NCBI RefSeq assembly: GCF_049319665.1
Contig: NZ_JBMOUD010000001.1
Span: 186,001 to 250,000 of the forward strand
Direction: 5' to 3'
DNA length: 64,000 bases
Source: JBMOUD01 sp049319665
GTDB taxonomy: Bacteria; Pseudomonadota; Gammaproteobacteria; Enterobacterales; Enterobacteriaceae
In this document: positions 26,131-35,746 of the stretch, piece after piece
How the letters are laid out: every line of letters starts with the position of its first letter
Position numbering within the stretch: position 1 is the first letter of the stretch
The notes under the pieces: model-generated
The model's database searches: none
The model's input: the letters and a program-made list of their open reading frames with translations, nothing else
Told to the model about the DNA's origin: nothing
Position numbers and translations under genes: made by a program

Positions 26131-27075
26131 ATGAATATAATTAGCAAATTCAATGTCATGACAGTCCTTATCACATTGGGACTGGCAGGAGGCGCTCAGG
26201 CGGCCAATGAACAAATCGCCTTCAGCACGCCAAATTTAGCGATGCCGTTTGAAGTTCATATGCAACGTACGGCGGTAAAAGCGGCTAAAGATCTTGGTAT
26301 CAATTTGCAGGTCTTAGATGGACAGGGCAGCTCCCCTAAACAGGTCGCTGATCTTGAGAATGCCATCACGCGAGGGGCGCAAGGTTTCGTTGTTTCGCCT
26401 AATGATGTTAATGCGGTATCAGAGGCTGTGGTCGAGATTCAGGATGCTAACTTACCGGTCGTCACGCTCGACCGCTCAGTCAATACGCAAAAGAAAGTCC
26501 CGCATTTTGGTGCCAATAACTATAAAGGCGGACAGGCGATTGCCGATCTGGTGAAAAGCCATTTCCCCGATGGTGCGGATATCATGCTGCTGACCGGACA
26601 GCCAGGTTCGTCTTCCAATATTGAACGTACGCGCGGCATCCGCGACAGCTTGAAAGCGGGGGGCGCTAAATATCGCATTGTGACCGACCAAACCGGTAAC
26701 TGGATGCGTTCTGAAGGGATGCGCATCGTAGAAAGTGTATTGCCATCTTTGCCTAAACCTCCTCAGGTCATTATCTCAGCCAATGATGATATGGCGCTTG
26801 GCGCTGTAGAAGCCTTAAAGGAACAAGGCATGAAACCTGGGCAGATTATGGTTACCGGTTTTGACGCGGTACCCGAAGCCTTACTGCGAGTGCGTGAAGG
26901 TTGGATAACCGCCACCGCTGACCAGCGTCCCGGTTTTGCGGTCACTACCGCCTTGACCCAATTAGTACAAAACATCCGCCAGAAAAGCGCGATTACCGGT
27001 GCCGATTATCCGCCTATTTTGATCACCAAAGATAATCTGAAAGATGCTGAGCGCATTGATGAAGTTGGCAAATAA
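26131..27075 (+). CDS. Sugar ABC transporter substrate-binding protein (RbsB-like)
   Basis: This periplasmic binding protein of the ribose/galactose (CUT2) type has 314 residues. The chosen ATG at 26131 has GGAG upstream and starts a signal peptide ending GGAQA-ANEQ; the frame is open further upstream but without an RBS. Family blocks include FVVSPNDVNAV, VPHFGANNYKGGQAIADLV and ISANDDMALGAVEAL. It heads an operon with an ATPase, permease and dehydrogenase. The shared motif with iolE and iolG suggests an inositol or related cyclitol as substrate; this is inference. Confidence 0.92.
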   Translation: MNIISKFNVMTVLITLGLAGGAQAANEQIAFSTPNLAMPFEVHMQRTAVKAAKDLGINLQVLDGQGSSPKQVADLENAITRGAQGFVVSPNDVNAVSEAVVEIQDANLPVVTLDRSVNTQKKVPHFGANNYKGGQAIADLVKSHFPDGADIMLLTGQPGSSSNIERTRGIRDSLKAGGAKYRIVTDQTGNWMRSEGMRIVESVLPSLPKPPQVIISANDDMALGAVEALKEQGMKPGQIMVTGFDAVPEALLRVREGWITATADQRPGFAVTTALTQLVQNIRQKSAITGADYPPILITKDNLKDAERIDEVGK

Positions 27076-27111
27076 TCCTGACCCAGCAATCAAATGAAAG
27101 GGGTGCAATTG

Positions 27112-28680
27112 ATGAGCGAACCTTTATTAAACATCACTGATTTAGCCAAAAACTTCTCAGGCGTTTGGGCATTACGCCAGGCGCAGTTACAAGTCCAAAA
27201 GGGTGAAATTCACGCCTTGCTGGGGGAAAACGGTGCCGGAAAATCTACTCTGCTTAAAGCCTTGGCCGGTGCGCAACCACAAACCAGCGGCGAAATTTGG
27301 TTTTCCGGGCAGGTGTTGCCGCTCGAAGACTCTCCGGTAGAACGCCAAAATAAAGGCATCATCACCATTTATCAGGAGTTCAATTTACTGCCCAATATGA
27401 CGGTGGCAGAGAACATGTTTTTAGGGCGAGAACTGCGTCGCCGTGGTGTTTTTGTCGACCGACAGGCGGTGAATAAAGAGGCAAAAGCGATTCTGGACTA
27501 TCTGCATTTGCCTATCTCGCCAACGACCGAAGTTGCACGCTTAAGTGTGGCCCAGCAGCAAATGGTCGAGATAGCTCGCGCTTTAACTCTCAACGCCCGA
27601 CTGATCGTGATGGATGAGCCATCAGCCGCGCTTAGCGATAGCGAAGTCGAAAGCTTGCACCGGGTGGTGCGCGAACTGAAACATCGTGGCGTCAGCGTGA
27701 TTTATGTCACCCACCGTTTGCATGAAGTGTTTCAGCTTTGCGATCGTTTTACTGTTTTCCAGGATGGGCGTTATACCGGTTCGGGCAATGTTGCCGACAC
27801 TCACGTGGCTGAAATTATCCGCATGATGGTCGGGCGCGACGTGGTATTCAATCGTCGCCCGGCCAGCGAAACCCATCATCAGAGTCAGCCGGTACGCTTG
27901 TCGGTTAAAGGTCTTAGCCGCGACAAAAGGCCGCTGGATCCACAGGCTATTGCGCTGCAAGACATCAGCTTTAATGTGCATCGTGGCGAAGTATTGGGCA
28001 TTGCCGGTTTGGTCGGTGCCGGGCGCACTGAAGTCGCGCGCTGCCTGTTTGGTGCCGACAATTTCACCCGCGGTGAATTTACCCTTGATGGAGAACCCTA
28101 TCTTCCAAGCACGCCGCTGCATGCGCTAGAAAAAGGCATTGCTCTGGTGCCAGAAGACCGCAAAAAAGAGGGCGCGGTGTTAGGGCTGTCTATTCGCGAC
28201 AACATCTCTCTTTCCAGTTTGTCCTCGCTATTGCATTGGCGTTGGTTTGTGGATAGCCGCAAAGAAGATGCGTTGATCGACAGCTATCGGCAGGCGCTGC
28301 ATATCAAAATGGCCAGCGACCAGCAGGAGGTAAGAAAGCTCTCTGGTGGCAATCAGCAAAAGGTGATCCTGGCACGCTGCATGGCGCTGAATCCGAAGGT
28401 GTTAATTGTTGATGAACCTACTCGCGGTATTGATGTTGGCACCAAATCTGAGGTGCATCAGGTGTTGTTCGATATGGCGAAGCGTGGCGTGGCCGTTATC
28501 GTGATTTCCTCTGACCTGCCGGAAATCATGGCGATAGCCGATCGTATTATCACGCTGCGAGAAGGGCGAATGACCGGTGAAATACACGGCGACGATGCGA
28601 CAGAAGAAACGCTGATGACCATGATGGCAATCGGCCATGAACAGATCCTGGAGGCAACTCATGAACAAACCCCTTGCTAA
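27112..28680 (+). CDS. Sugar ABC transporter double ATPase (RbsA/MglA-like)
   Basis: This CUT2-class ATPase of 522 residues has two domains. Domain 1 has Walker A GENGAGKST, a signature-like LSVAQQQM and LIVMDEPSAALS. Domain 2 has the degenerate Walker A GLVGAGRTE usual for RbsA/MglA proteins, signature LSGGNQQK and LIVDEPTRGIDVG. The start at 27112 (MSEPLLNI) has GGGG upstream. The end overlaps the permease gene by 20 bases, so the two are coupled. Confidence 0.94.
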   Translation: MSEPLLNITDLAKNFSGVWALRQAQLQVQKGEIHALLGENGAGKSTLLKALAGAQPQTSGEIWFSGQVLPLEDSPVERQNKGIITIYQEFNLLPNMTVAENMFLGRELRRRGVFVDRQAVNKEAKAILDYLHLPISPTTEVARLSVAQQQMVEIARALTLNARLIVMDEPSAALSDSEVESLHRVVRELKHRGVSVIYVTHRLHEVFQLCDRFTVFQDGRYTGSGNVADTHVAEIIRMMVGRDVVFNRRPASETHHQSQPVRLSVKGLSRDKRPLDPQAIALQDISFNVHRGEVLGIAGLVGAGRTEVARCLFGADNFTRGEFTLDGEPYLPSTPLHALEKGIALVPEDRKKEGAVLGLSIRDNISLSSLSSLLHWRWFVDSRKEDALIDSYRQALHIKMASDQQEVRKLSGGNQQKVILARCMALNPKVLIVDEPTRGIDVGTKSEVHQVLFDMAKRGVAVIVISSDLPEIMAIADRIITLREGRMTGEIHGDDATEETLMTMMAIGHEQILEATHEQTPC

Positions 28681-29710
28681 GACGCTCAAACCACAACCTA
28701 TGCCGACATCCATCACTAAGGCCGATGGACGTTTTGACCCGATTGCTTTTTTTGAGCGTTGGGGAGTGTTGTTTTTCATGATTCTGCTGCTGATATTCTT
28801 CCAGAGCCAAAACGGTAACTTCCTGTCTGAACGCAATATCTTCAATATCCTGACTGAAGTCTCCATCTACGGGATTATGGCCGTAGGGATGACCTTCGTT
28901 ATCTTAACGGCGGGCATCGACCTCTCCGTCGGCTCCATTCTGGCGGTCTGTTCGATGGCGGCGGCTTATATTATCAAAGGTGATAACTTCACCTCGGTTG
29001 ATCCTAACGCTTGGGGCGGAATGAGCTGGTTGATTGGCTTAGCTATCTGCCTGGCAATGGGTACCTTCATCGGCTTTTTACACGGCCTTGGCGTGACGCG
29101 GCTACGACTGCCGCCGTTTATTGTCACCTTGGGCGGCATGACCATTTGGCGTGGGCTGACGCTGGTGATTAATGACGGTGCGCCGATTGCTGGTTTTGAT
29201 GCGGGCTATCGCTGGTGGGGACGCGGTGAACTACTGGGGATTTCTATTCCCATCTGGATCTTTGCGCTGGTCGCGGTTGTCGGCTATATCGCTTTGCACA
29301 AAACCCGTTGGGGGCGCTTTGTATTCGCCATCGGCGGCAACCCGGAAGCCGCACGTTTGGCTGGGGTTGATGTGCGGCGGGTGTTGGTGAGCGTGTATGT
29401 CGTGATTGGCTGTCTGGCTGGACTGGCCGGGTTTATCCTCAGTGCAAGACTGGGCAGTGCCGAAGCGGTAGCCGGACTGTCGTTTGAGCTGCGGGTGATT
29501 GCCTCGGTGGTCATCGGCGGAACCTCATTGATGGGCGGATATGGGCGCATTACTGGCACCGTGATTGGCTCGGTCATTATGGGGGTGTTAATCAATGGTC
29601 TGGTGCTGATGAATATCTCAGCCTATTACCAGCAGATTATTACCGGCCTGATTATTGTGCTGGCCGTTGCCTTTGATACCTATGCTAAAAATCGTCGCGG
29701 TGCCTTGTAG
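28661..29710 (+). CDS. Sugar ABC transporter permease (RbsC-like)
   Basis: This 349-residue inner-membrane permease of the BPD_transp_2 class has the diagnostic motifs MAVGMTFVILTAGIDLSVGS and FAIGGNPEAARLAGVDV, and GGTSLMGGYGRITGT near the end. The ATG at 28661 follows GGAGG with ideal spacing, inside the end of the ATPase gene. It forms one transporter with the two preceding genes. Confidence 0.94.
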   Translation: MNKPLAKTLKPQPMPTSITKADGRFDPIAFFERWGVLFFMILLLIFFQSQNGNFLSERNIFNILTEVSIYGIMAVGMTFVILTAGIDLSVGSILAVCSMAAAYIIKGDNFTSVDPNAWGGMSWLIGLAICLAMGTFIGFLHGLGVTRLRLPPFIVTLGGMTIWRGLTLVINDGAPIAGFDAGYRWWGRGELLGISIPIWIFALVAVVGYIALHKTRWGRFVFAIGGNPEAARLAGVDVRRVLVSVYVVIGCLAGLAGFILSARLGSAEAVAGLSFELRVIASVVIGGTSLMGGYGRITGTVIGSVIMGVLINGLVLMNISAYYQQIITGLIIVLAVAFDTYAKNRRGAL

Positions 29711-29740
29711 CTGCTGAATAGTTAAAGGAGAAGAACAGTT

Positions 29741-30895
29741 ATGGTTAATCATCAGGCAAACAATCAGCAGGTACGCATCGGTTTAATTGGCAGTGGCTAT
29801 ATCGGCAAGGCGCACGCTATTGCCTATGCGCAGGCACCGGCGGTATTCCCGCTACAAGGACAGTTGGTAAAGATGATGCTGGCCGATGTCTCCGCGCCTT
29901 TGGCGGCAGAACGGGCGCAGGCGCTGGGCTTTCTCCACTCAACTGGTGACTGGCGCGAGCTGGTCAGCCACCCGGAGATTGATGTCGTCGATATTTGCTC
30001 GCCGAACTTTTTGCATAAAGAGATGGCGTTGGAGGCGATCCGTCATGGCAAACATATCTACGCTGAAAAACCCTTAGCACTTAACGCCCACGATGCCCGT
30101 GAAATGTACGAGGCAGCCCGTCGCGCCGGGGTTAAAACGCTGGTAGGGTTTAACTACATCAAAAATCCCACTACGCAGCTGGCAAAAGAGATCATCGCCA
30201 ACGGGGAAATTGGTGAAGTCACGCATTTCTACGGCACACATAACGAAGATTATATGGCGGACCCGCAATCACCCATTCACTGGCATTGCTTCAAAGCCAC
30301 GGCGGGCTTAGGCGCGCTGGGGGATTTGGCTGCGCATATTGTCAATATGGCGCACTATTTGGTTGGCGATATCGCAAGTGTGTGTGGTGATTTACAAACC
30401 GTGGTGGCCCAGCGTCCGGAAAAAGCCGGTTCACCGCATCTGGTGGCGGTAGAAAACGAAGATCAGGCGCATGCGATGCTGCGTTTCTCGCAAGGGGCGC
30501 GTGGCGTCATTGAAACTTCACGCGTTGCCTGTGGGCGCAAAATGGGGCTGAGCTATGTCGTTACCGGCACGAAAGGCGCACTGAGCTTTACCCAAGAACG
30601 CATGGCAGAACTTAAACTTTATCGTCAGGATGATCCGGCCAACCGCCAGGGATTTCGCACCTTATTAACGGGACCATTGCACCCTGATTACGCCGCGTTT
30701 TGCAACGGTGCCGGTCACGGCATCGGTTTCAACGATATGAAAACGGTTGAAGTGCGCGATTTGGTCAATGGCGTTGCTGCCAACGCGCCAATGTGGCCCG
30801 ATTTTGAAGAGGGCTGGCGCGTCTCGAGAGTGCTGGATGCCATCGCACTATCACACGATATGGCGCGTTGGGTGGCGGTGGAAGAGATTATCTAA
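29741..30895 (+). CDS. Gfo/Idh/MocA-family dehydrogenase
   Basis: This 384-residue NAD(P)-dependent oxidoreductase has an N-terminal Rossmann fold (IGLIGSGYIGKAHAIAYA) and the family EKP motif (HIYAEKPLALNAHDAR). It follows the ABC permease by 30 bases with AAAGGAG upstream, so it is part of that operon. Members oxidise sugars or cyclitols, for example inositols, at a ring carbon. In this regulon it would act on the imported compound, perhaps a scyllo- or chiro-inositol or an epimer that IolG does not take; this is inference. Confidence 0.92.
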   Translation: MVNHQANNQQVRIGLIGSGYIGKAHAIAYAQAPAVFPLQGQLVKMMLADVSAPLAAERAQALGFLHSTGDWRELVSHPEIDVVDICSPNFLHKEMALEAIRHGKHIYAEKPLALNAHDAREMYEAARRAGVKTLVGFNYIKNPTTQLAKEIIANGEIGEVTHFYGTHNEDYMADPQSPIHWHCFKATAGLGALGDLAAHIVNMAHYLVGDIASVCGDLQTVVAQRPEKAGSPHLVAVENEDQAHAMLRFSQGARGVIETSRVACGRKMGLSYVVTGTKGALSFTQERMAELKLYRQDDPANRQGFRTLLTGPLHPDYAAFCNGAGHGIGFNDMKTVEVRDLVNGVAANAPMWPDFEEGWRVSRVLDAIALSHDMARWVAVEEII

Positions 30896-30907
30896 TTAGC
30901 TTTGCAT

Positions 30908-30932
30908 GACCCCGTCAGCGATCGGCGGGGTC
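30908..30932. terminator. Possible bidirectional hairpin between convergent operons
   Basis: A 7-bp perfect stem GACCCCG / CGGGGTC with an 11-base loop lies between the dehydrogenase gene and convergent thiY. There is no strong T run. Confidence 0.4.
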
Positions 30933-30959
30933 AATGGATGGAAAATACCTTAGCCAGAC

Positions 30960-31892
30960 TTACAATTGCACCGCGTATTTTTCTACCGGGGTGATTTTTT
31001 TAATCAGCTTATTATCAAACAAGAATTGCTCATAAGCCTGATAACGTTTGCTGTCGAGCTTGGCTGGATCGCTGGCAAACAGAGGGATAGATTTCATCCA
31101 CGCCTGTTTATTCAGCTCGGTGTTCAGCTCAGGATGTGTGCTGGCGAAGGCCTGCCAGGTTTCTTGTGGGTGAGCACGCAGGTAATCCGTACCTTTTTGC
31201 AATGCGACGAGGAATTTCTTGATCTTCGGTGCCGCGACTTCATCACGGTTAGCAACGATAATCAGCTCGTCGTAAGCCGGAACGCCATAATCCTCCACGT
31301 TAAAGACTTGCGGATCTTTGCCAGCTAGTTTTAACTCCAAGGCTTCGATATTGCGATAACCACCGATGATGGCATCAACTTGACCGGCCATCAGCGCGCT
31401 GGTTAGCTGGAAATTGACGTTAATCAGTTTCACGTCACTCAGGCTGGCTCCATCGTGTTGCAGCATGGTGCCGAGCGTGGCTTCCTCAACGCCACCGACC
31501 GACGAACCGATTTTTTTACCTTTCAGTTTGCCCGGCGATGTAATGCTTTTATCCAGCGTGATAATGGTATCCAGCGGCGTATTGACCAATGTCCCAACCC
31601 GAACTAACGGCAAACCCTGATCGGCAAAGAAATGCAGCTGCGGCTGATAGGTAATCGCCAGATCTGCCTGTTTAGCGGCCACCATACGCGGCGGCAGCGA
31701 CGGGTCAGAAGGTGGCACAATTTTGACATCCAGCCCTTCGGCTTTGAACGCGCCGATTTGCTCAGCGACGATAATCGGCGCGTGATCGGGATTCAGATAC
31801 CAATCGAGCATTAGCGTCAGTTTTTCTGCGGCATTGGCTTGTGTGGCTACTGCAATGCCGAGAATCAGTCCGTAGAGCGTTTTTTTAATCAT
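30960..31892 (-). CDS. thiY: Thiamine-precursor ABC transporter binding protein ThiY
   Basis: This is a periplasmic binding protein of the NMT1/THI5 family that binds N-formyl-aminopyrimidine or a related thiamine pyrimidine precursor. The motif LMLDWYLNPDHAPIIVAEQIGAF near the mature N-terminus is diagnostic, and EEATLGTML follows. The ATG at 31892 (MIKKTLYG) gives 310 residues and a signal peptide ending TQANA-AEK; an upstream in-frame ATG at 31922 is less likely. It is the last gene of the TPP-riboswitch operon tenA-thiZ-thiX-thiY. Confidence 0.92.
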   Translation of the reverse strand: MIKKTLYGLILGIAVATQANAAEKLTLMLDWYLNPDHAPIIVAEQIGAFKAEGLDVKIVPPSDPSLPPRMVAAKQADLAITYQPQLHFFADQGLPLVRVGTLVNTPLDTIITLDKSITSPGKLKGKKIGSSVGGVEEATLGTMLQHDGASLSDVKLINVNFQLTSALMAGQVDAIIGGYRNIEALELKLAGKDPQVFNVEDYGVPAYDELIIVANRDEVAAPKIKKFLVALQKGTDYLRAHPQETWQAFASTHPELNTELNKQAWMKSIPLFASDPAKLDSKRYQAYEQFLFDNKLIKKITPVEKYAVQL

Positions 31893-31934
31893 TTTTATAC
31901 CCTTGCTATTAATAGATTTCATTTTATTGATCCG

Positions 31935-32720
31935 TTATGCATGACTTTCTGGTGCCCAACTAATCAGGCGTAGCAGCAGCGCATCTACCGCCAGCCATAG
32001 CAACACGGTCATCAGTACCAAAATAAATAGCGCGGCAAAGCAGACATCGCTCTGCATCCGGGCGTTGGCGTTGATCATCACATAACCTAATCCTGCTGCC
32101 GACCCGACCCATTCTCCGATGATGGCCCCAATGGGCGCGACGGCAGCGGCCATGCGCAGTCCTGAACCAAAAGCCGGTAACGCGGCCATGAGACGCACGT
32201 GCCGCAGTTGTGCCCAGGGGGAGGCACGCATGGTGCGGGCTAAATCGAGGTAATCGTTATTGACTCGGCGCAGCCCATCAAAGAATGCAGAGGCGACCGG
32301 GAAGAAGATCACCAGTACCGCCATCGCCACTTTGGCGCTCATCCCAAACCCGAACCACAGCACCAGCAGCGGTGCCATGGCAAACACCGGTATTGCCTGA
32401 CTGGTGAGGACCAGCGGCATTAGCCAGCGTTGAATGCGCGGAGAGAAGATCATGCACAATGCCAGTACCACGCCAAGTAGCACGCCAATCACCAATCCAC
32501 TGGCGATTTCCGAGGCGGTGATCAGCGTGTTATAAGCCAGATAGTCCCGGTTATCCCACAGCGCTTGTGCCACTGCGGCAGGTGAGGGCATCAGGAATGC
32601 GGGAATATTGCTTAAAGAGAGCAATCCCCATAACACAATCAGCCCGATAAATACCGTTAACCCCCGACGCGCGCGTGATGCTCGTCCTTCTGCTTGCAAG
32701 CTCTTTGTTTGCCATGTCAT
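31935..32720 (-). CDS. thiX: Thiamine-precursor ABC transporter permease ThiX
   Basis: This 261-residue inner-membrane permease of the SsuC/TauC type has the EAA-like loop DLARTMRASPWAQLRHVRLMAALP and a membrane block beginning LPLVLTSQAIPVFAMAPLLV. It overlaps the ATPase gene stop by ATGA and is followed by thiY. The assignment as ThiX comes from the operon context and the upstream TPP riboswitch. Confidence 0.9.
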   Translation of the reverse strand: MTWQTKSLQAEGRASRARRGLTVFIGLIVLWGLLSLSNIPAFLMPSPAAVAQALWDNRDYLAYNTLITASEIASGLVIGVLLGVVLALCMIFSPRIQRWLMPLVLTSQAIPVFAMAPLLVLWFGFGMSAKVAMAVLVIFFPVASAFFDGLRRVNNDYLDLARTMRASPWAQLRHVRLMAALPAFGSGLRMAAAVAPIGAIIGEWVGSAAGLGYVMINANARMQSDVCFAALFILVLMTVLLWLAVDALLLRLISWAPESHA

Positions 32721-33472
32721 TGTGCGGCCCTCACTAACTGTTGCAGCAACGCCGCCTGACTTTTTAGCAACTCGGGAGAGTCCGCTGCGCGCGGGGGCTG
32801 ACCAACTAGCTGATGCGAATCATCAATCCCGGCAGGATAGGGTGACAACACCAGCAGACGGTGGCCCAGCCGACAGGCTTCCATAGGGTCGTGGGTGATC
32901 AGCAACACCGTATGCTGTGCCAGTAGCTCGCAGGCCAGCGTTTGGATCATGGCGCGAGTAATGGCGTCCAGCGCTGAGAAAGGCTCATCCATCAGCACAA
33001 TTGGTTGGCGCTCATACAAGGTACGAGCGATGGCGGCGCGCTGACGCATACCGCCAGAAAGCGCGGCGGGCAAGGTATTGCCATAACCGCTCAGCCCGAC
33101 GCGTTCCAGCAGATGCTCGGCCCATTGTTGGTCAGCCTTTTCGCCACGTAACCGCGCGCCGAGAGTAATATTCTCGCTGACGGTCAGCCACGGGTAGAGC
33201 AAGTCTTTTTGCCCCATATAGGCGATGCGTTGGCTAATCGGCTGGCCATCGCTACCGATGACACTGCCTGAGGTCGGCTGGACTAATCCGGCAATAATCT
33301 TCAGCAGACTGGTTTTCCCCGCGCCGCTGGCACCGAGCAGCGCGACAAAATGGCCGCTCTCGATATCAAAATTTAACCGCTCGAAAATCACTTTCTGACC
33401 AAAGCGCAGCGTTAAATCCCTGACCTTAATGCCGGGCGGTACTGTGCCGCTATTTACGTGATAAGTACTCAT
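32717..33472 (-). CDS. thiZ: Thiamine-precursor ABC transporter ATPase ThiZ
   Basis: This 251-residue SsuB/TauB-type ATPase has Walker A GASGAGKTS, signature LSGGMRQR, Walker B IVLMDEPFSALD and H-loop ITHD. The start overlaps the tenA stop (TAATG). It powers ThiX for uptake of the pyrimidine precursor bound by ThiY. Confidence 0.91.
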   Translation of the reverse strand: MSTYHVNSGTVPPGIKVRDLTLRFGQKVIFERLNFDIESGHFVALLGASGAGKTSLLKIIAGLVQPTSGSVIGSDGQPISQRIAYMGQKDLLYPWLTVSENITLGARLRGEKADQQWAEHLLERVGLSGYGNTLPAALSGGMRQRAAIARTLYERQPIVLMDEPFSALDAITRAMIQTLACELLAQHTVLLITHDPMEACRLGHRLLVLSPYPAGIDDSHQLVGQPPRAADSPELLKSQAALLQQLVRAAQ

Positions 33473-34191
33473 TACGCAGGCAGCACCGCGGCGCTATCGA
33501 TGGCATTGAGTCCCATTTGCCAGAAGGCTGATTCCAGGCGGGTGGCGGTGGTGAAAATCTCGGACAACTCGGCCATACGCTTTTCGGCACCGCGTTGATT
33601 GCCAATGTGCTCCAACAGATCGATAGAAGCTTGTACCCCGGCAAAATACCCCTCATCGGCATAATTGCGGATCCAGGATGCATACGGATTGCCTTCCATC
33701 ACCGTTAATGGCGAGTTCAGTAAGTTCAGGCCGATTTCGGCATAACCCGCCACGCAAGGCATCAGCGCAACCAGCAAATCCAGCGCATCGCCAGAGTGAC
33801 CGATATCGAGCACATAGCGGGTGTAGTTCATGGTTTCTGCGGCTTCGGGCTGTAGGGCGATTTCCGGCTCGGTGATGCCCCAACTGGCGCAATAGGCTAC
33901 GTGCAAAGGCAATTCGGATACGATGGCGTTGAGCGAAGCGCTGGCAGCACGCATTTCAGGCAGGGTACGTAACTTGCTGGCTAACAGCGCGTAAGCACGA
34001 GCAAAATGCACCAAGAACAGATAGTCCTGCGTCAGATAACGGCGAAACGCCGCTTGCGGCAGCGTACCTGCACCGAGCTGTTGCACAAAAGAGTGCTCAA
34101 CATAGTCCAGCCAATCGCTGCCAGCCTGTTGGCGCAATTGACCATAAAGACCGGTATCGAACATTTTTTTAGAAATAGGCGATGTAAACAT
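33472..34191 (-). CDS. tenA: Thiaminase II / aminopyrimidine aminohydrolase TenA
   Basis: This 239-residue TenA-family helical enzyme hydrolyses aminopyrimidines to HMP in thiamine salvage. Family blocks are FRRYLTQDYLFLVHFARAYAL and GYAEIG, with WIRNYADEGYF in the C-terminal third. The frame is open to 34350 through the riboswitch, but the true start is the ATG at 34191, directly after a perfect GGAGG. It is the first gene of the salvage operon, and its place next to the ThiXYZ importer matches its job of processing the imported precursor. Confidence 0.95.
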   Translation of the reverse strand: MFTSPISKKMFDTGLYGQLRQQAGSDWLDYVEHSFVQQLGAGTLPQAAFRRYLTQDYLFLVHFARAYALLASKLRTLPEMRAASASLNAIVSELPLHVAYCASWGITEPEIALQPEAAETMNYTRYVLDIGHSGDALDLLVALMPCVAGYAEIGLNLLNSPLTVMEGNPYASWIRNYADEGYFAGVQASIDLLEHIGNQRGAEKRMAELSEIFTTATRLESAFWQMGLNAIDSAAVLPA

Positions 34192-34272
34192 GGGACCTCC
34201 AAAAGTAAGTGGAGATCCGGGCGTGCAGAGGCAGAGGTAGAACAAACCATAGCCGAAAAGCTGTGGCTGACC

Positions 34273-34364
34273 CGTCCCTTCGCTGGCATGACCCAGATCA
34301 GGTTCAAAGGGTTCGGCTACACAACACCATCTCAGCCCGTCACAGGACACCCCTCGGAGGAGCT
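34273..34364 (-). ncRNA. TPP riboswitch (THI element) upstream of tenA
   Basis: Read on the minus strand, the core motifs of the TPP aptamer are all present: GGGGTG near 34350, GGGCTGAGA near 34334, CCTTTGAACCTGATCTGGGT, then ATGCCAGCGAAGGGA near 34275. It ends about 80 bases before the tenA start, so it can control transcription or translation of tenA-thiZXY in response to thiamine pyrophosphate. Confidence 0.96.
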
Positions 34365-34539
34365 TGTTATACGGTATTTATTTTTTGATTACAACGCTCA
34401 AGTCGTGCAAAGAACATGAAGAAGACGGTAGCTTTGCGACAAAATTTTCTGAGCCGTGCTGTCTTTTACGATTTTTGTGGAACAGGCGGGGGCTTTTTTG
34501 TCAATGTAGACCGATTAATACAAATTTAAGGTTACCCCT

Positions 34540-35559
34540 ATGAAAAAGATCGGCTTTCTCTCTTTTGGCCACTGGACCCCTTCGATGCAATCGCAAACGC
34601 GTTCAGCCTCTGATGTCCTGCTGCAATCTATCGACCTGGCCGTGGCGGCCGAAGAGTTAGGTGCCGATGGTGCTTACTTCCGTGTCCATCACTTTGCGCG
34701 TCAGCTCGGCTCACCTTTCCCGCTGTTGTCAGCTATCGGCGCGAAAACTAAACGTATCGAGATAGGGACCGGCGTCATCGATATGCGCTATGAGAACCCG
34801 ATGTACATGGCCGAAGATGCCGGTGCTGCTGATTTGATTTCTGGCGGACGTTTGCAGTTGGGTATCAGCCGTGGTTCTCCTGAGCAGGTAATCGATGGCT
34901 GGAAATACTTCGGTTATCAGCCAAAAGACGGTGAGACGGAATCTGATATGGGCCGCCGTCACGCGGTAGAGTTTCTTGACGTGCTGCGCGGTGAAGGATT
35001 TGCCGAACCAAACCCAGAGCCGATGTTCGCTAACCCACCGGGCTTGTTGCGTATCGAACCACATTCCGCAGGCCTGCGCGATCGCATCTGGTGGGGAGCC
35101 GGTTCAACCGCCACCTCCGTTTGGGCGGCTAAGCTGGGTATGCATTTGCAAAGCTCAACCTTAAAACGCGACGAAACCGGCGAGCCTTTCCATGTTCAAC
35201 AAGCGCAGCAGATCCGCGCTTACCGTGCCGCCTGGAAAGCGGCTGGCCATGCGCACGAACCGCGCGTATCGGTTAGCCGCAGTATCTTTGCGCTGATGAA
35301 CCAGCAAGATCGCGCCTACTTTGGCGGCAGCGGTAATCAGGGTGACCAAATTGGCTATCTCGATCAGGGCCGCGCTATCTTCGGTCGCAGCTACGCCGCC
35401 GAACCAGATGTGTTGATCAAACAGCTGGCACAAGACGAAGCCATCGCCGAAGCCGACACGTTGCTATTAACCGTCCCTAACCAATTGGGCGTGGATTACA
35501 ACGCCCATGTGATTGAGTCTATTCTCAAGCATGTCGCGCCGGGATTGGGGTGGAGATAA
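34540..35559 (+). CDS. LLM-class flavin-dependent oxidoreductase
   Basis: This 339-residue luciferase-like monooxygenase has the N-terminal barrel motifs KIGFLSFGHW and GADGAYFRVHHFARQ, then TGVIDMRYENPMYMAEDAGAAD and GGRLQLGISRGSP. Such enzymes use FMNH2 or F420-like reduced cofactors; FMN is expected here. It is divergent from the thiamine operon and has no partner gene. The substrate is unknown. Confidence 0.9.
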   Translation: MKKIGFLSFGHWTPSMQSQTRSASDVLLQSIDLAVAAEELGADGAYFRVHHFARQLGSPFPLLSAIGAKTKRIEIGTGVIDMRYENPMYMAEDAGAADLISGGRLQLGISRGSPEQVIDGWKYFGYQPKDGETESDMGRRHAVEFLDVLRGEGFAEPNPEPMFANPPGLLRIEPHSAGLRDRIWWGAGSTATSVWAAKLGMHLQSSTLKRDETGEPFHVQQAQQIRAYRAAWKAAGHAHEPRVSVSRSIFALMNQQDRAYFGGSGNQGDQIGYLDQGRAIFGRSYAAEPDVLIKQLAQDEAIAEADTLLLTVPNQLGVDYNAHVIESILKHVAPGLGWR

Positions 35560-35594
35560 GCAGCGTTGCTGTGGTGTATAGAATATACATATCA

Positions 35595-35746
35595 GTTCGG
35601 CCGTTTATTAAGAAGATGTAATATACCAGCGTAACTGAACGTACCCGGCAAGTGGTTTAAGGCGAACCCCTTGTCCGGCTCATCCTGAATCGGCCGAATA
35701 TGGCCGATTTCTCTTGCCCGCTAATATGCGCTATTGAAGGTCAAAA
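35595..35746. repeat. R-family intergenic repeat, copy R1 (short form)
   Basis: This copy begins GTTCGGCCG and ends with GCGCTATTGAAGGTCAAAAG, matching the two ends of longer copies at 47619, 48639 and 48988. The GC-rich middle is largely missing. It has the same orientation as R2 and the opposite orientation to R3 and R4. Confidence 0.65.

Noticed and set aside
34192..34350. N-terminal extension of TenA upstream of 34191
   Set aside because: This segment lies over the TPP riboswitch and 5' leader, and a perfect RBS marks the later start.
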